A DNA stretch of 64,000 nt. Origin: Euwallacea fornicatus (lineage: Eukaryota; Arthropoda; Insecta; Coleoptera; Curculionidae). Positions 12,652 to 25,545 of this stretch are shown here, one piece after another; the stretch's first letter is position 1, and every line of letters begins with the position of its first letter. The position numbers and the translations under genes are program-made. The notes beneath the pieces were generated by a model. The model saw only the letters and a list, made by a program, of their open reading frames with translations, was not told the DNA's origin and ran no database searches. The stretch lies in NCBI RefSeq assembly GCF_040115645.1, contig NC_089554.1:1550001-1614000 (forward strand), written 5' to 3'.

Positions 12652-14163
12652 TTGTTTTCTCTATAAACCTTTCTTTCTCTCACTCATTATCATATAGACT
12701 CAGTTTATGGTAACATTTTTATTATTCTTAAGGTTAGGCTACTTTATAGATTCCATTTGCACGTGAGTTTTTGCTCTGTGAAAGGAAGTTAATTAAGCAT
12801 ATGTGATGTTCTTGTAAAGCAAGTAAATGTCAGACAACACAAAAATGTACTTTTGGCCGCTTTTGCCAAAGGACAATTAATTACAAAAACAACAGTTTAC
12901 CATGAGGACAGTGTGCGTGAGAAAGGCGGATGGACATGTGGGTTTAATTTTTTTTTCTGGTATGTTAATACTTTCCCTTGCTGTAGTAGTTCTTTATCTT
13001 TAGATGTAAAAGGCGCAAAAAATTATTTCTAAAATCTATGCTCGTTTTTAAGATAGTAAAGTTGATGGTGGCCTCATGCGAATGGTAAAATGATTAAGCT
13101 ACGTGGAAGATGAAGGCCCTTAAAGTAATGTAACTACGGACAGACAAATAACTTAATATAAAGTTATAATGGATTTGATCAATAAATTTTGTTCGGGGAG
13201 CGGACAGGAAATCTATCAGATAAACTTTCACATCAGCCAGGTATCGCCTCAAAATATATACTTTAAGCCATCAAGGAAGATTCATATATATATTTTTGAG
13301 ACATAAGCACACAAGTCGTTTTAGAAAGATTTATTTTAAATTAATCACCTTAACAATTTTTCGATTAAATTAACTCACAGCTCCCTGATAAATACACAGA
13401 ACACTTACCTCCATTTATTGTTGATCTTTGGCCATATCGGCTAACCATATTATTTCAGTTAACAAATTGGAGTAACATGCGTTTATCCAATTATCGCGTT
13501 GTAGGTACATAAATAAAAACATCCATTAGAAAGGACTTTAGAGACAATTATTATGCTGCATGCATGTCCAACACATCAATCGCAAATTTCATCAACAGCA
13601 CTGCGGTTTCAAATTTCTCTGAATTTCTCAGTGCGAGTACTGACTTTAAATTTTAGAATTGAAAATCAGATGAGATAACTTCGTTAAAAGGTGAACTAAA
13701 GCTGCCCTTTGTTCTATTTTAACTTTGAAGAATACTCACCGACAACAAGAAACTTTCCTCTGTTCAGGCCCTAGAGATTTCTGTCCAATGCGGATCACTG
13801 AGCACTAACACGTAAGTTCAGTCACACACTAATGTTTAAATTTTAGTTTTTGATACACACACGTTCGCAACGGATGTAATTTTCAAATTTCCGAACGGTT
13901 TTACGATCTGAAACTAGAAAATTTTACTTAGCTCAGGAGATAGATTAAAAAGAATAAGTATTTACATTAGGAAACCACAAATCTCACAATTTTCTTCATT
14001 GATCATTTCAGTTGTAAATCTAAAAGTTTAGATTAAGTCTACAATTGTAGGAGATGGATAAAACGAACCAAGTGGACTATATAGGGCAAACCAGTTTATA
14101 CTGGCAGGACTCTGGCATTCCATAGAGTACCACATTTTAAGTTCAGTAAGTCATTTAAACATA
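12652..14163. other. Intergenic, no gene recognised
   Basis: No exon, RNA gene or repeat could be supported here. The sequence is AT-rich with only short chance ORFs. Confidence 0.45.
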
Positions 14164-15716
14164 CACTTCTTGGCAAAATTATAGCCCCCCCCCCCTTGTT
14201 TGTACCGTAATATAACTGTTAACTCTAATAGACAAAATATTTTAAAATTATTTTAGGTTTAACAGTATTTTAAATAATTAACAAAATCCAACTTTTTCAT
14301 AACACAAGTTTATTTCTGGTTCAAATACAAAAATTAAATTAAATTCCAAGGCGACAAAAAAATATAGGCCATGCTCGGTTTTTAATTTTAATCTTATTCA
14401 AAAGACAGTAATAATTTAGTTTTGAAATATTTAATGCTTTCTGCTATTATTTGTTTGTTATTATTCAATGCAGCTAAATTCAATTAAACAATGCCCAGAG
14501 GAAAAATGTTGTCGGAGCGTGAGAAGGTTAATGAAACTTTACGCGAAAAAAGTTGGACAATTTCAAAAATTACTCGAATTCTAAATGAAAGCAACTACGT
14601 TATTAAGAATTTGATTAAGCTGGGCGATGATTATGATTGAAAAAAGAGCACAGGCAGGCCCATGGCAACAAATGTCCGAGAACGGAGAGCAATTCTACGC
14701 CAAGTATCCAACTCTGCAGCTATTCCAAAGGAAATTTGTCACCAACCTGCGGAATGTAAACATCTGAAATGTCGAACGCATTTTTCAAAAAGCCAGAAAT
14801 TTAAAGTGATCAAAACTAAAGAAAAAACCTCGTCTTTCAAAAGCCCATAAATCCAACAGGAGGAGATTCGCAATTGAACATGTCTCGTGGAAAAAGTAAT
14901 GGAGACAATTTATTTTCAATGTTAAAAAACGTTTTAATTTGGATGGGTCAGATGCATATCGATAATACTTTTATTATTCACGAAAGGAAAAAATATCGTT
15001 AAGTAAAGGTCAACCAGAAGGAGGAGGTATTATGATTTTGGCTTGGATAGGGCACTGTGGCAAGATTGAATTAAAATTTTGTTCGCCAAAAATTAACGAA
15101 AAAAAATATATAGAAGTGTTAGAAACCGATCGTTGAAAGAGGAAAAGATCTAACAAGAAGGAGATTCATCTTTCAGTAAGACAATGCACCCATTCGCACA
15201 GCTTGAACAATAAAAACAAATTTTAAAGCCAAATATATTTCAATTTTGTCCTGGCTAGCTCGATCACCAGATCTTAACTTTATTGACAATTGTTGGGGAG
15301 AACTTTTTCGAATAGTTTATGCACAAGGAAAACAGATCAACTCCATAGATAAACTTAATACTTGCATCATATAAAAATGGCCCAATATTCAAAAAGAATA
15401 CATACAAAAACTTTTTAAATTGCTTCTAAACCGTTAGGTGGAAGTCTTAGAAAACAAGGGGGAATCAACAAACTACCACATGAAGCAACTATAAAGTTAA
15501 TCGGTAGATATAAAAAGGCCCTGCCCTATGTTTTTGTCGGCTTGGAATTTTATTTTATTTTCGTATTTGAACTAGAAATAAATTTTTGTAATAAAAAAGT
15601 TGTTTTTTGTTTATTATTTGCAATGTTGTAAAACCTAAAATAATATTAAAGTCTTGTTTGTTAGAATTAACAATTATCATAAAACATTTTGATGGCCTAT
15701 AATTTTGTCAGGAGTG
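14164..15716 (+). mobile_element. Degenerate Tc3-like element
   Basis: The left end (CACTTCTTGGCAAAATTATAG, after TA) pairs with the right end (reverse complement CACTCCTGACAAAATTATAG). A second paired block (AAAATTATTTTAGGTTT) lies about 90 bp inside each end. The right-hand target TA appears mutated to TT. The element carries a transposase on + with several stops. Confidence 0.8.
14491..15440 (+). pseudogene. Tc3-like transposase remnant
   Basis: The reading starts at ATGCCCAGAGGAAAA (MPRGKMLSEREK) and shows a first helix-turn-helix (SWTISKITRILNES). A stop follows, then GRPMATNVRERRAILRQVSN at 14659-14850, typical of the second DNA-binding helix region. Further on, in other frames, are the FNLDGSDAYR block, SKGQPEGGGIMILAWIGHCG, and a DLNFIDNCWGELF block in place of the PIENxWG motif. 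At least three stops or frameshifts interrupt it. Confidence 0.7.
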
Positions 15717-15745
15717 TTTATCGGTAAACACTTCTTTTTCAAATA

Positions 15746-16530
15746 CAGGGTGTCAAAATTGTAATTTTTTTTTGCATTTTCCTAAATACTTTATCTAATT
15801 TTTGAGATAATTTATTCAGTTTTTTAGTCTATGACGGTCCGTAAGTTTTAAGACGTCTAGACGATTTAAAAATTGTTTTGCACTGATTGCTTAATATAAA
15901 AATTTTCAATTCGATATTCAATTTAAAAGCTTTTTTGTCTTTTGCAATTTTGTCACATCTGTAACCATTTTCGATTAATTTAAAAGTCTCTGAAAGAACG
16001 GATCATCAATAAACATCTTATTCATCTACAATTTAAGAATCGACGGGTATTATAAAACCCCTTAAGTCATCCAATAAAGTCACAAGTAAAATAAAATAGT
16101 ACCATGCTATTAGTAAAGCAATAATATGCTGGCTTATTATTATCACACGCTTTCATCCAAAAATTTTCTGTAATTTTGATGCATTTGTACGATTATCCAC
16201 GAAAATTCTTTTTTAAATAAAACGTTCTTGTAGAGACTTTTTGAAATTACTCGAAAACGGTGTCAGATGCGAGGAAACTGGGAGTCAAAAAAGTTTCTAA
16301 ATTGAGCGTGGAATCCAAGTTTTTGAGATTAAGCATTCAATGGAGCAACAAAAAAAAGTTCTAGACGATAATATTGGGCCTGATCGCCAAAAAAATATTA
16401 CCCTGTAGGTTTTTAAATCATCTAGACATATCAAAATTTGTGAATCATTATAAGTAATGGATGGTAAAAATTTTAATAACTTATCTCAAAAAATATTTTA
16501 AAAGTTCCAAAACGTTGACATCCTGTTTAC
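15746..16530. mobile_element. Putative non-autonomous mariner derivative
   Basis: The left end CAGGGTGTCAAAATTG follows a TA. The reverse complement of the right end reads CAGGATGTCAACGTTTTGG. About 50 bp further in, both arms share TTTTTGAGATAANTTATT. No transposase is readable between them. The match is weaker than for the other elements. Confidence 0.5.
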
Positions 16531-17060
16531 ATGGCTTACTGAACTGAAAATAAGGTACTATATCGAATATCAGTGTTTCACTAGTATTCAGCCTCACCCT
16601 CTATATGCGACCTAGGCGATAAATAAATCAGGAGATAGGTCTATAGCTCGGTTTAGTCCAACTATTGGTCTGTCTTTCTACCGATTCTTGAATAGATGAA
16701 TATTTCACGTCGTTACCCTATGAATGACCTAAAATCACGATGAAATTTGGACGCTTATTAGCTCTATGAACCGCCTATCTGTCCACCGCCCTCCGTTTTT
16801 TTTTAATGACCGTAGGAGATAAGGTCAATGGTTTATATTATAAATTATTATGTCTTCGGTATTTTCTTACATTAGCATGTTCTCACTTTCGTCATTTTAC
16901 TTTATTAGACCTTCTATAATCTGTAAATCAGTTAGTTTTTTTAATTCAATTTAATATTTTTTCATCCATTTTCGCTATAATTGTCAACACTGAATTCACA
17001 CACTTCTTTTTTTTAGTTTTAACATTATTACTTTTAAACTCTTATCTTCCTTCCCAAATA

Positions 17061-18600
17061 CAGTAACGGTCATAATTATAGCAACTTAAAAAAAAAATTT
17101 GTCATAATGGCCTCAATTCAAAACACCTTTTTAGAATATATTTAATACACCACTGTTGATGTTTAAAATGCATGGAAGCCATGCAACAACATTTTGTATA
17201 TAAAAATATAAAAAAAAAAACATTTCTTCAACGCTGGAAAAAAATATAATAACTTTTGCAATTTATTACATTTTATTTATTACAAAAACTAATCAGATAA
17301 TAATTGTTTTTAAATGAACATTTTGTAAAATACCCTTTCTGCTGAATAGCTTCTGCACATCTTCGTGGCATTGATTCTATTAATTTGTTAATATAAATGT
17401 CAATACTCCGGCAGGCCTTTTGAAGTGCTTGAAAAAATCCTTCAAATTTAAAAATGTTTTATGGAGAATTTGATTATCAACATAATCGCACAAGTTTTCT
17501 ATAGAATTAAGGTCTGGAGATTGCGACGACCAAGGAAGAACTGAAATTTTTAGCTCTCTAAACCATTCTGACTTAAATTTCGATTTGTGTTTAGTGTCGT
17601 TGTCTTGTTGGAAAATATTTCTTAATGGCATTATTTCATCAAGATACGATCGTAGATGATTCCTTAATATGTCTCTGCACACAAAACGATCCATGCGATC
17701 TTTTATTTAATGGAGCAGTCCGATCCTAAAATTAGAGAAACATCCCCAAACGATAATCGAGCCTCTATCTTGTTTTACAGTTGGTAAAATGAACTTTTTG
17801 TTTAGTTCTGTGCCTTTGGAACGTCTAACATACGATGGTTCATCATTTAAAAAAAATTAAATTTGGGCTCGTTGCTGAAAATTATTAATTTCCACTGGTG
17901 AGGTGTCCAGTCCTGATGATTTGGTGCGAAAGCTAAGTGGGTTTTTACATTTGTATTTGACAGCAATGGTTTTTTCTCAGGTCTTCTACCATATAATCCA
18001 CTCTCGACCAACGTTCTTCTCACCGTTTTCGAAATGATATTCTCAAGTTTCATTTCCTTTAAATTTTATTTTATTTGTGTAGATGTGAGATATGGATTAT
18101 TTTTTATCATTGTTATTGTGCATACATCAGTGTATGGTGTTACGCGTCTTAAATTTTTTAAAGCTGCTACATCTCCCGTCTGTTTAAATTTTCTAATAAT
18201 TCGCGATCAAATTGATTTATTCAAACACAAACTCTTCACGATATCAATTTGCTTTTCTCCGTTTTTGTAACGTTGGTTTATAATTTTTTTAAGTTCTAAG
18301 GAGACTGTTTTGCCACGATCCACGATGAAAATCGCAAAATAAATCTACTAAACTGAACAAATATTCTTTCAAATGCCCTTGAGTCAGTTCAATACATGAA
18401 ATTCCAAAAGTATTTTTGTTCAGAACTAAAGAAATATTTTTTTATATCTTTATATACGAAATGTTGTTTTTTGGTTTTCATGCATTTTAAACATCAACAG
18501 TCGTGTATTAAATATATTCAAAAAAGATGTTTTCAATTTAGACCATTACGAATAAACTATGTAAAATTTTTAAAAGTTGCTATAATTATGACTACTAATA
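17061..18600 (-). mobile_element. Degenerate Tc1-like element
   Basis: The left end reads CAGTAACGGTCATAATTATAG after TA at 17059. The reverse complement of the right end reads TATTAGTAGTCATAATTATAG before TA at 18601. Both continue with GCAACTT. The minus strand carries two transposase blocks. At 1.54 kb it is close to the usual size of Tc1-like elements. Confidence 0.8.
17380..18053 (-). pseudogene. Tc1-like transposase remnant
   Basis: 17847-18053 encodes the middle of a Tc1 transposase: TVRRTLVESGLYGRRPEKKP, then FAPNHQDWTPHQWKLIIFSN with Asn at the first catalytic Asp position (the usual motif is IFSDE), ending in KFNFF. 17380-17694 encodes the catalytic end with NIFQQDNDTKH (second Asp) and SQSPDLNSIENL (Glu of DDE). 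A frame change lies between the blocks, near 17695-17846. Upstream DNA-binding sequence is expected between 18054 and 18400 but is not readable in one frame. It is inactive. Confidence 0.75.
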
Positions 18601-20233
18601 TATGTTACATATTTGGTTATTTCATTGTGCTTTCATGCATCTATTTGTAAATTGCTACGATTATCATCGTCTCTATATTTAGAATTTGTATATCCTGATA
18701 TGTCCGATTTCTCATCACTGATTCCTGTTTATTGTTTTTTATATTAGTTGTATTTTTACCCCAATTAATTTATCATTTTTTTCTAAAGCTATATTCTTGG
18801 ATTCTAATGGATTCTCTAATTTTCCTCTATTTATTTATATCTTTGCTTGTGTTTGTACGAAAAAAAAACCTCATTTCTACTATGATTCTCCCCTGTGAAA
18901 AATGCGGCACAAAAAAAATAATTTCATAATTTAAACACTGTTAGAATTTGGTATTTGTAAGAGAAACAAAAATTCATATTTATTCAGAACGAATATACAA
19001 AAACCGATGTACATTCATGAATGATACACTAATGAGGGGTAGGAATTTTGAAACAACTTGCGTTTTGATGGGGATATTGACAAATTGGAACAACAATTAC
19101 AGTATTTTTTGTAGGAATTATTGGCTACATTTTTTGAAACCAATGTAATTTTTCAAAAGAGAATTCCCTAATAAGAGCCCGGTGAAATTATGACAACAAT
19201 ATTACACTATCCGGTACTCTCATGTTCGATTTATCGGCCGCAAATCAGTAGTATGCAGTACAGGGTAAAGAGATCACTTAACCGAATTTACCTGAACAGT
19301 GCGAAATAAAATAATTGTTTGTATGGCATCCATAATAAAAACTAAAAGGTTTTTATTGGCTGTGTGTATGTAAAATCTACAATAATGAAGCAGTAAAATT
19401 TTGTCACTATCATACGATCTTCCTTTGTAGAAACTGTAAGAATCCCTAGTTTATCAAAGTCTAAAATAACTTAGAACAATTATATTTCCTATATGTTCAA
19501 GATATTTCATTGATATTTTATTAACCGTAGCAGATAAATCCATTTTCAAGGAGGATCCTGATTAAACGTTAAAATACCGAGTTTCTGGTAACTCAACCAA
19601 CTCTGTTTCTTTCCATTTAGGCAATCAAAATTATATAAAGTGTAAAGTGGCCACATTGTAATTTTTGCGATTTCAATTTAAATTAATTGGAAAAGGCTTC
19701 CTGGTGGTTTCCCTAAAACCTGTTGGGTCTTGACAGCTCCTCTAGGGCTCGCAAAAAAATTGACTTTGGAAATAGTCACTCTAAGCACTCAGAGAATTCT
19801 TCGCAGGTGACAGAACTTGTTTTAGTTATCTCCTTAAAGCAACTTAAAACTTTGCACTCGGGCCTTTTAAAACTCGTTAAGTTTATTAACTTATCTTTCA
19901 GATGAATACTCCCTTCAAGCAGTTGCAAATTGACATTTTAAATTAACTTCCAAAGTTTTAGCCAGGTGTCTAAGTAATATAGTTACATAATTAGTTCTTG
20001 ATGCCTATCAATGCATGATAATAAGTGCTGAACTTCTTTGATTTATGTACATATGGTATTAGTTGCTGTTTTGTAGCACACCATCTGCACGTTTCACTCT
20101 TCCTGCCTGTTTTACATAATTTCCCCAAAACGGGTACATGTCTGAAGGCAGTTATTTCCCACCTTTCGATATTTCGGATTGCGCATATACACTGTCGCTT
20201 ATATACTCATGTACTAATTAAAAATTTAAAATA
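18601..20233. other. Intergenic, no gene recognised
   Basis: No exon, RNA gene or transposon could be supported. Short ORFs of 60-85 codons on + are AT-driven and match nothing I know. Confidence 0.4.
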
Positions 20234-21630
20234 GGTAAGTTTACAAAAAATATATTTTTTCAGAATTAATAAAATATATTTCTTGTTTTTCTAAATATTG
20301 AAAAAGTATAAATAGAGTTTTAATACATTTTGTTTGTGTTTTTTTTTTCAGACTATATCTTGTTTTCATAGGATTCATATGTAGAGCAACCAATTTATTT
20401 ATTTCTATTATTTTGTGACGTTGACTTTGTTATTCCCAGTATTGACTAAAAATATTTCAAGATGCCGAGAGGCGATCAATTATCACATCAGTTAAAAGAA
20501 AAAATCTTAGAAAAAATTTAAAATAGTGAAAAGCAGTGTAAAATTGTAAAATATTTAAATTTAAATAAACTAATAATGTCAGGGGAGATTTCTAATTTCA
20601 AAATCAGAAAAATCTTAGATGAACTTCCGAAGGCCGTGGGAGAAAATAAAAAAATATTGAAGTGATGGACAAAATAATTATAATGTTATTCATCCAGAAT
20701 GCCTTCAAGAGTGTAAGTCGATGCAGCCAGTGTTATGTGTTTCAGTATCAGTGAGTACGATAAAACGAAGATTAAGATGAGCTGGTTTATAAAGTACAAA
20801 TAGGTAAACAAGCATTTTACATAAAAGACAAATAGAAACGCCAAATTGCGTTTTGCGAAGGAGCATGTGAACTAGTTATATGAAAAATGAAAACTGAGCT
20901 CAGGTGAAAATCAATTTGAACTGTTTAAAATTACATGCAGTTTTTTAGGGCAGAAGACCAATTAATAAGCAGTTTAATCCTAAATATACTAAATCGACGG
21001 TTAAACATGGAGGTGGCGCTATTATAATTTATGAGTGCTTCGGAGGATTTGACACGGATCCATTAGTAAAAATTAATGGTATTATGGATCAATATGTTTA
21101 TAAAAATATTCTAGAAAATTACATGTTCCCCTGAGCAGAAGAAAATATCGAACTTGAAAGAACGTTTCGACAAGACAACGGCTTAAAGCGTACCTCTAAA
21201 TTGATTAAAGAGTGATTAACCGTACATGACGATATGATGATCTGGCGAGCTCAAATTCTCGATTTAAACCCCATAGACAACCTTGGGGATGAAATGGACA
21301 GAAGAATTCTTAAGAAAAGTATTACAAATATAGCAATTTTTTTCAGAGAAGTTGAAAATGCTTGGAACCCAATATTTGAAGATCATATTGAAAAATTATT
21401 ATAGTCTATGGACAAGAGATATCGGGGAATAATTACAAATAAGGGATATATTACTAGATGCTAAATAGAATGTGTAATTGTAAGGAAAAAAGTAAGAAAT
21501 ATTTTAGTTGCTCTACTTTTGACCCATATGTTTTAGAATTTTTTTTTAATTTCCAGTTTAAAAATATTTAACAAATAAACATTAACGTTTATATATGTAT
21601 TTCTAATTTTAATTAATAACTGCTGTTATG
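20234..21630 (+). mobile_element. Tc3-like repeat, copy 1 (direct orientation)
   Basis: A degenerate Tc3-like transposase lies inside this repeat. The likely element termini are a GTAGAGCAACCAA block at 20382 and its inverted partner TTAGTTGCTCTACTTTTG at about 21505. The whole stretch matches 34325-35730 in reverse orientation, and the match continues roughly 150 bp outside the putative termini on the left and 100 bp on the right. The duplicated unit is therefore longer than the transposon core. Confidence 0.8.
20462..21404 (+). pseudogene. Tc3-like transposase remnant, copy 1
   Basis: The reading begins at ATGCCGAGAGGCGAT (MPRGDQLSHQLKEKILEKI) and stops after 19 codons. Downstream, in changing frames, are an N-terminal HTH-like part, the KYTKSTVKHGGGAIIIYECF block (the conserved VKHGGGSVMVWG-type motif) and an NPIDNLGDEMDRRI block near 21270, where Tc3 proteins have NPIENxWxE. 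Many stops are present. The copy at 34.5-35.5 kb shares most of these lesions. Confidence 0.7.
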
Positions 21631-23460
21631 GATTATGTCAAATCAATATTGTGAAAGGTATTAAAAAAGTTGCCCCAACATACATATGAGCAATAGTGTA
21701 AGTTGATATCTGAACGTTAATACCGTTCTTTGTGATGCGAGTTTAAACCAGATTTAATTCGAACAAGGAAATCAAAAATATATCTTCAATTTTGCCGTCT
21801 TTCTGCCCGATTTGCGCTAAAGGAATTCAGAAAGTTGGAGCATGCATTGAGCAAAAGGGGAAGTAGTGCGGCTAAGATAAATAATTCGAAATCAAACTGT
21901 CTCGAATATTCGTAAATCTCTTTCCAAGAAAAGTTGGAAACAATGAGGAGTCTCATCATCAAATGTAATTGAGAACTCATTGTGAGGATTTGAGATGACA
22001 ATACATTCATTAAAATTAAGAATCGATCAGGAACTGAATTTCTATGGCAGAGGCTTTCAGTAGATAAGCTCATTTCTGTATTCAATGGCTTCAGAATCTT
22101 ATATCCGTCTATATTTCTCTCTCCGTCTGGTTAAAGGCGAAAAGTGTTCTGAAAAGGTAAAGTGGCAATGTATATAAAGTTATTGCTAGTTTCAGCCCAA
22201 CTACAAAATTGAGATTTTATAAAAGGAAAAAAATATTTCCGTAGCAAATTTAACAAGACATCTTTGTAATTAAAGACATTCTCAAAAATTTATATAATAT
22301 ATCTACAGTTTTGCCATGCGTTGTATTGTTGTAAGACCTGCTCAGAATCTTCAATAAACAACTATTTAAGCATATCGAAAAACAACAACTAGCTATATTA
22401 TACAACCATTTTATAGTAGCAGTTTTAACAGACATGCAATTGGCCCTTATATATATAATATTTATATACCTAATATACTCAAAATACCATTTTAATATTA
22501 TTTTAAAGCCCTTTTACATAACAGTATTTTGTAAGGAGAAGATGAAATATTGCTCCGGTTGCTTTAATATAATGACCTTAATTACCTATTGCTAGTTTCA
22601 ATTAGAGAATAACCCCATGATGTAATCAAAGGCAATATGCGGCCTCTAATTCATTGCTCTGACAACTTATCTAGAATTTTACTGTGTCACATCAGCGCAG
22701 CTAATGTTAAATTATGACAACTTCTTGATCCTCGTTAGTTCAATTTGCAAATTATCTACTTCTCCATCTCAATGAGATGATAAATATTTCAAAATATACA
22801 TGAGTTGCTATAAGTGATAAGTAACGACAATTTTTATCTAGCTGTGTAATTATAAAACTTGTTTGGCTCATTTCCGGTTCTGAGCTAGAGACGCAAATTC
22901 TAAATATTTATTTAAGGAAACAAAAATAGTCCAAAACCAAACAACCACCTCGACTTTACCAAGAGTATTCACGTCGTGCCAATCACGCGTGCATAATAAC
23001 GATGGCCCTGCTAAAAACAGATTTTGAACAGGTGGTAAGAGACCTCAAAAGTTGTTAACTTGAATTGAAATAGTTTCACTTAATAAAGCAGCACGATGAA
23101 ACCTACATATAAACAATCTTTAAGAGCGAAAAAATTTGAGTACTGTGAAGTTACCCCAAAGGGATACTCTGAACTATTCGGATCTAAATCTACGTAATCA
23201 TGTGAGAAAAAACTAACCGCTAACTGCACCCACAGATATACCACAATTTTCGCACGGCCGGAACTGTTAAAAGCACAATTTTTAACCATTTAGGTACCGC
23301 ACTTGAAAATAAAACCCTTTTAACGTCAACTCGGGAATTTTTAAAAGCCCTTTGAAAATTGCCGTCACACGGTTTTAAAGGCCGGGAGTTTCGTTAGACT
23401 AAAGCGGTTTTTCACTTCGGAAAACGAAGGAAACTCGCGCTCTACACGACTCTCGCACAA
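21631..23460. other. Intergenic, no gene recognised
   Basis: No exon could be supported. ORFs on the minus strand at 21786-22085 and 23080-23289 are open, but I recognise no domain. The second lies next to the CpG-rich stretch at about 23.4 kb and could be a first exon, but this is not supported by similarity. Confidence 0.4.
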
Positions 23461-23640
23461 CAGACAGGTGGGCTCGATGAAATCGCAAGTTTTCCCAACC
23501 ACGTGGAAATGTTGTCCAGTTTTTGCGCCTGCGCAACCGCGCCGATTTGTTTGGGTGCATTTTTATAGTTTTTTTTGCAAACGAGATGGAAAACCAAACT
23601 GAAAGAAGTCGTCTATTTAAGGGATAAAAATATGTCTCAG
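23400..23640. promoter_or_regulatory. CpG-rich promoter-like stretch with E-box and NRF-1-like site
   Basis: This stretch is clearly richer in GC and CpG than its AT-rich surroundings. It contains CACGTG (23500-23505) and TTGCGCCTGCGCAA (23523-23536), which resembles the NRF-1 consensus of paired GCGC half-sites. No host gene could be tied to it: the nearest + strand gene (27.9 kb) is far away. A short ATG frame at about 23632 (MSQNFEAIDEKSEKV) ends near a weak GTGTGA donor and might be a first exon. This is inference only. Confidence 0.35.
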
Positions 23641-23711
23641 AACTTCGAAGCTATCGACGAAAAAAGTGAGAAAGTTAGGTGTGAAAAGTATTAGGCAATT
23701 TATGTACGATT

Positions 23712-23751
23712 TCTAGGGGAAGTTCATGCATAAATGCATGAACTTCCTAGA
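23712..23751. repeat. Near-perfect 40-bp palindrome
   Basis: The arms TCTAGGGGAAGTTCATGCAT and ATGCATGAACTTCCTAGA are complementary apart from one unpaired G, with essentially no loop. It could form a cruciform or hairpin. It lies about 110 bp downstream of the CpG-rich stretch. No function is assigned. Confidence 0.8.
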
Positions 23752-24345
23752 GCTGCCTAGCACCAGGAGTTATCACCCCACAAAACCCCTGTAATGTTTC
23801 ATTATCAGTTCAGATCAAAAAATGCTTTGCTGCCCTTAGCTTCCTTAGTATAGTCCGTCCAGAAAATATTCCAATTAAACAAAAGTTACCATAAACTTTT
23901 TTCTTTCTATATAGTCTAATAGATTTAGGACGGGAGAAACTGGAGGCCAGTATACAGGGTGATAAAAGAAGATTATAAAATATTTAAACAGGTAATAGTA
24001 CGAACCAAAATAAGCAAAAAAATCTTAACAAACATGGATCCGCAAAGTAGCAGTTTCAGATATGTGGAAGGTTATTCTTTTTTAAAAGACTTATTTCTAA
24101 TTACTTATTGCTTATTTATTAACTACAAATAACAAAAAAAGCCTCTAACAAAAACAAAAAAATACAGTTACATAAGATGTTCAAAGTGCCCTTCTTGCAT
24201 TTCCAAACAGGCCTGACATCTTTGTCTGAAGGTTATTCGAACCTTTTTAATACCCTCTCCTTGGCTCGGATTTGTTAGCATTTTTTATTAATCCGTAGCT
24301 GCAGCTCCTCGAGACTATTTATAGGAGTACTATAGACTAATGTTT

Positions 24346-25194
24346 TCAAATGCCCCCCAAAAAAAAATCTATAAGATTAAAATCGGGCGATTTTGTAGGC
24401 CATAATACAGGTCTGCCCCTTCCTACCCATCTAAGTGGAAAAGTTTGGTCTAAATGCTCTCTAACTGCAATTGAAAAATGAGCTGGCGTACCATCATGCT
24501 GAAACCGCATTTGTTGCCTTCGGTGTAAAGGAATGTCGTCAAAAAGATCACCCATTGTGTTTTGCAGAAAGATTAAGCAGCGCCTGTTAGTCGATTTGGT
24601 AAAAAAAACAGGACATAGAAATCTATCGTCTATAATACCCATCCAAATGTTTGATGGAAAACGTGTCTGATGTCCAGATATCATTAGAGCATGGGATGTT
24701 TGTCGGCTCAAATATATGAAAATTAACAACTCCATTTCGAGTGAATCTGGTCTCTTCAGTAAAAAGAATGTTGGTAAAGCGGTAAAAAAAACCAAACGTG
24801 CTTAATGATCAAGTGGATTCAAGGCCTGCACCCGGTGTACGTGGTATGGACAAAGCAACTCCTCGTAGAGGGTTTTTCAAACAAGAGGAACACTAATTCC
24901 TACCGCAGCCGATATTCTTCGCACACTCGTCCCTGGATTATGCTCTATCCGTGCTAAAATTTCTTCTTCTACTCTAGGAGTAGATACTGACCTTGATCTT
25001 CCGGATAAATAACATTGTTCAATGAACCGGTATCGCGCAATCTTTGGTGAATTGTTCCAGACGTACAATGTGAAGGAATCTGGCGATTTGGATAAGTTCC
25101 AGCATAAAATCGTCGCGCTTTGGTGGAAAATGCCATTAGCACGACCATACATGAAATGCGTGTCGGTTAATTCTGCGTTAGAGTAAACAGCCAC
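24346..25194 (-). pseudogene. DD41D mariner transposase, frameshifted
   Basis: The N-terminal block (24877-25194) begins MAVYSNAELTDTHFMYGRAN, continues with GRSRSVSTPRVEEEILARIE and reaches TSVRRISAAVGISVP, the paired helix-turn-helix region. The catalytic block (24346-24795) has DRFLCPVFF, RRQQMRFQHDGTPAHF and WPTKSPDFNLIDFFLGG. From the second to the third Asp there are 41 intervening residues. The two blocks are in different frames across 24796-24876, and the first catalytic Asp lies in the broken part. It is close to a full-length gene but inactive as it stands. Confidence 0.78.
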
Positions 25195-25545
25195 AGCAAA
25201 TCAAAACTTGCACAAAGACAACAATCAAATACTTAATGTTTATACCACGATAAGAAAATGCAAGTTTTTGCAATATAAAAAAAATTGGATAAAAATGAAT
25301 CGTTTTTGTTTGTTTATAAATAAATAAGTCTGTTAGGAACTTTAAGTTATTGGTTTTTTGTTGTTGTTAATTTTGTTAGTTGTTAGATATATGTATTTTA
25401 TCCCTTAAGTTACGCCCATGCACTGCGATACTTGTTCTAAGAATACCATCCGGGTGCCAAACCTCATGGCCCATCAGGACAAAACCAAGGGTGCTTTTTG
25501 GCTGGGGAATATGCTACTAGTCAAAGGAAGCTTTCTCGATCGGGA

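Noticed and set aside
23080..23289. 69-codon minus-strand ORF near the CpG-rich stretch
   Set aside because: No known domain, no polyadenylation signal and no second exon that could be joined to it.
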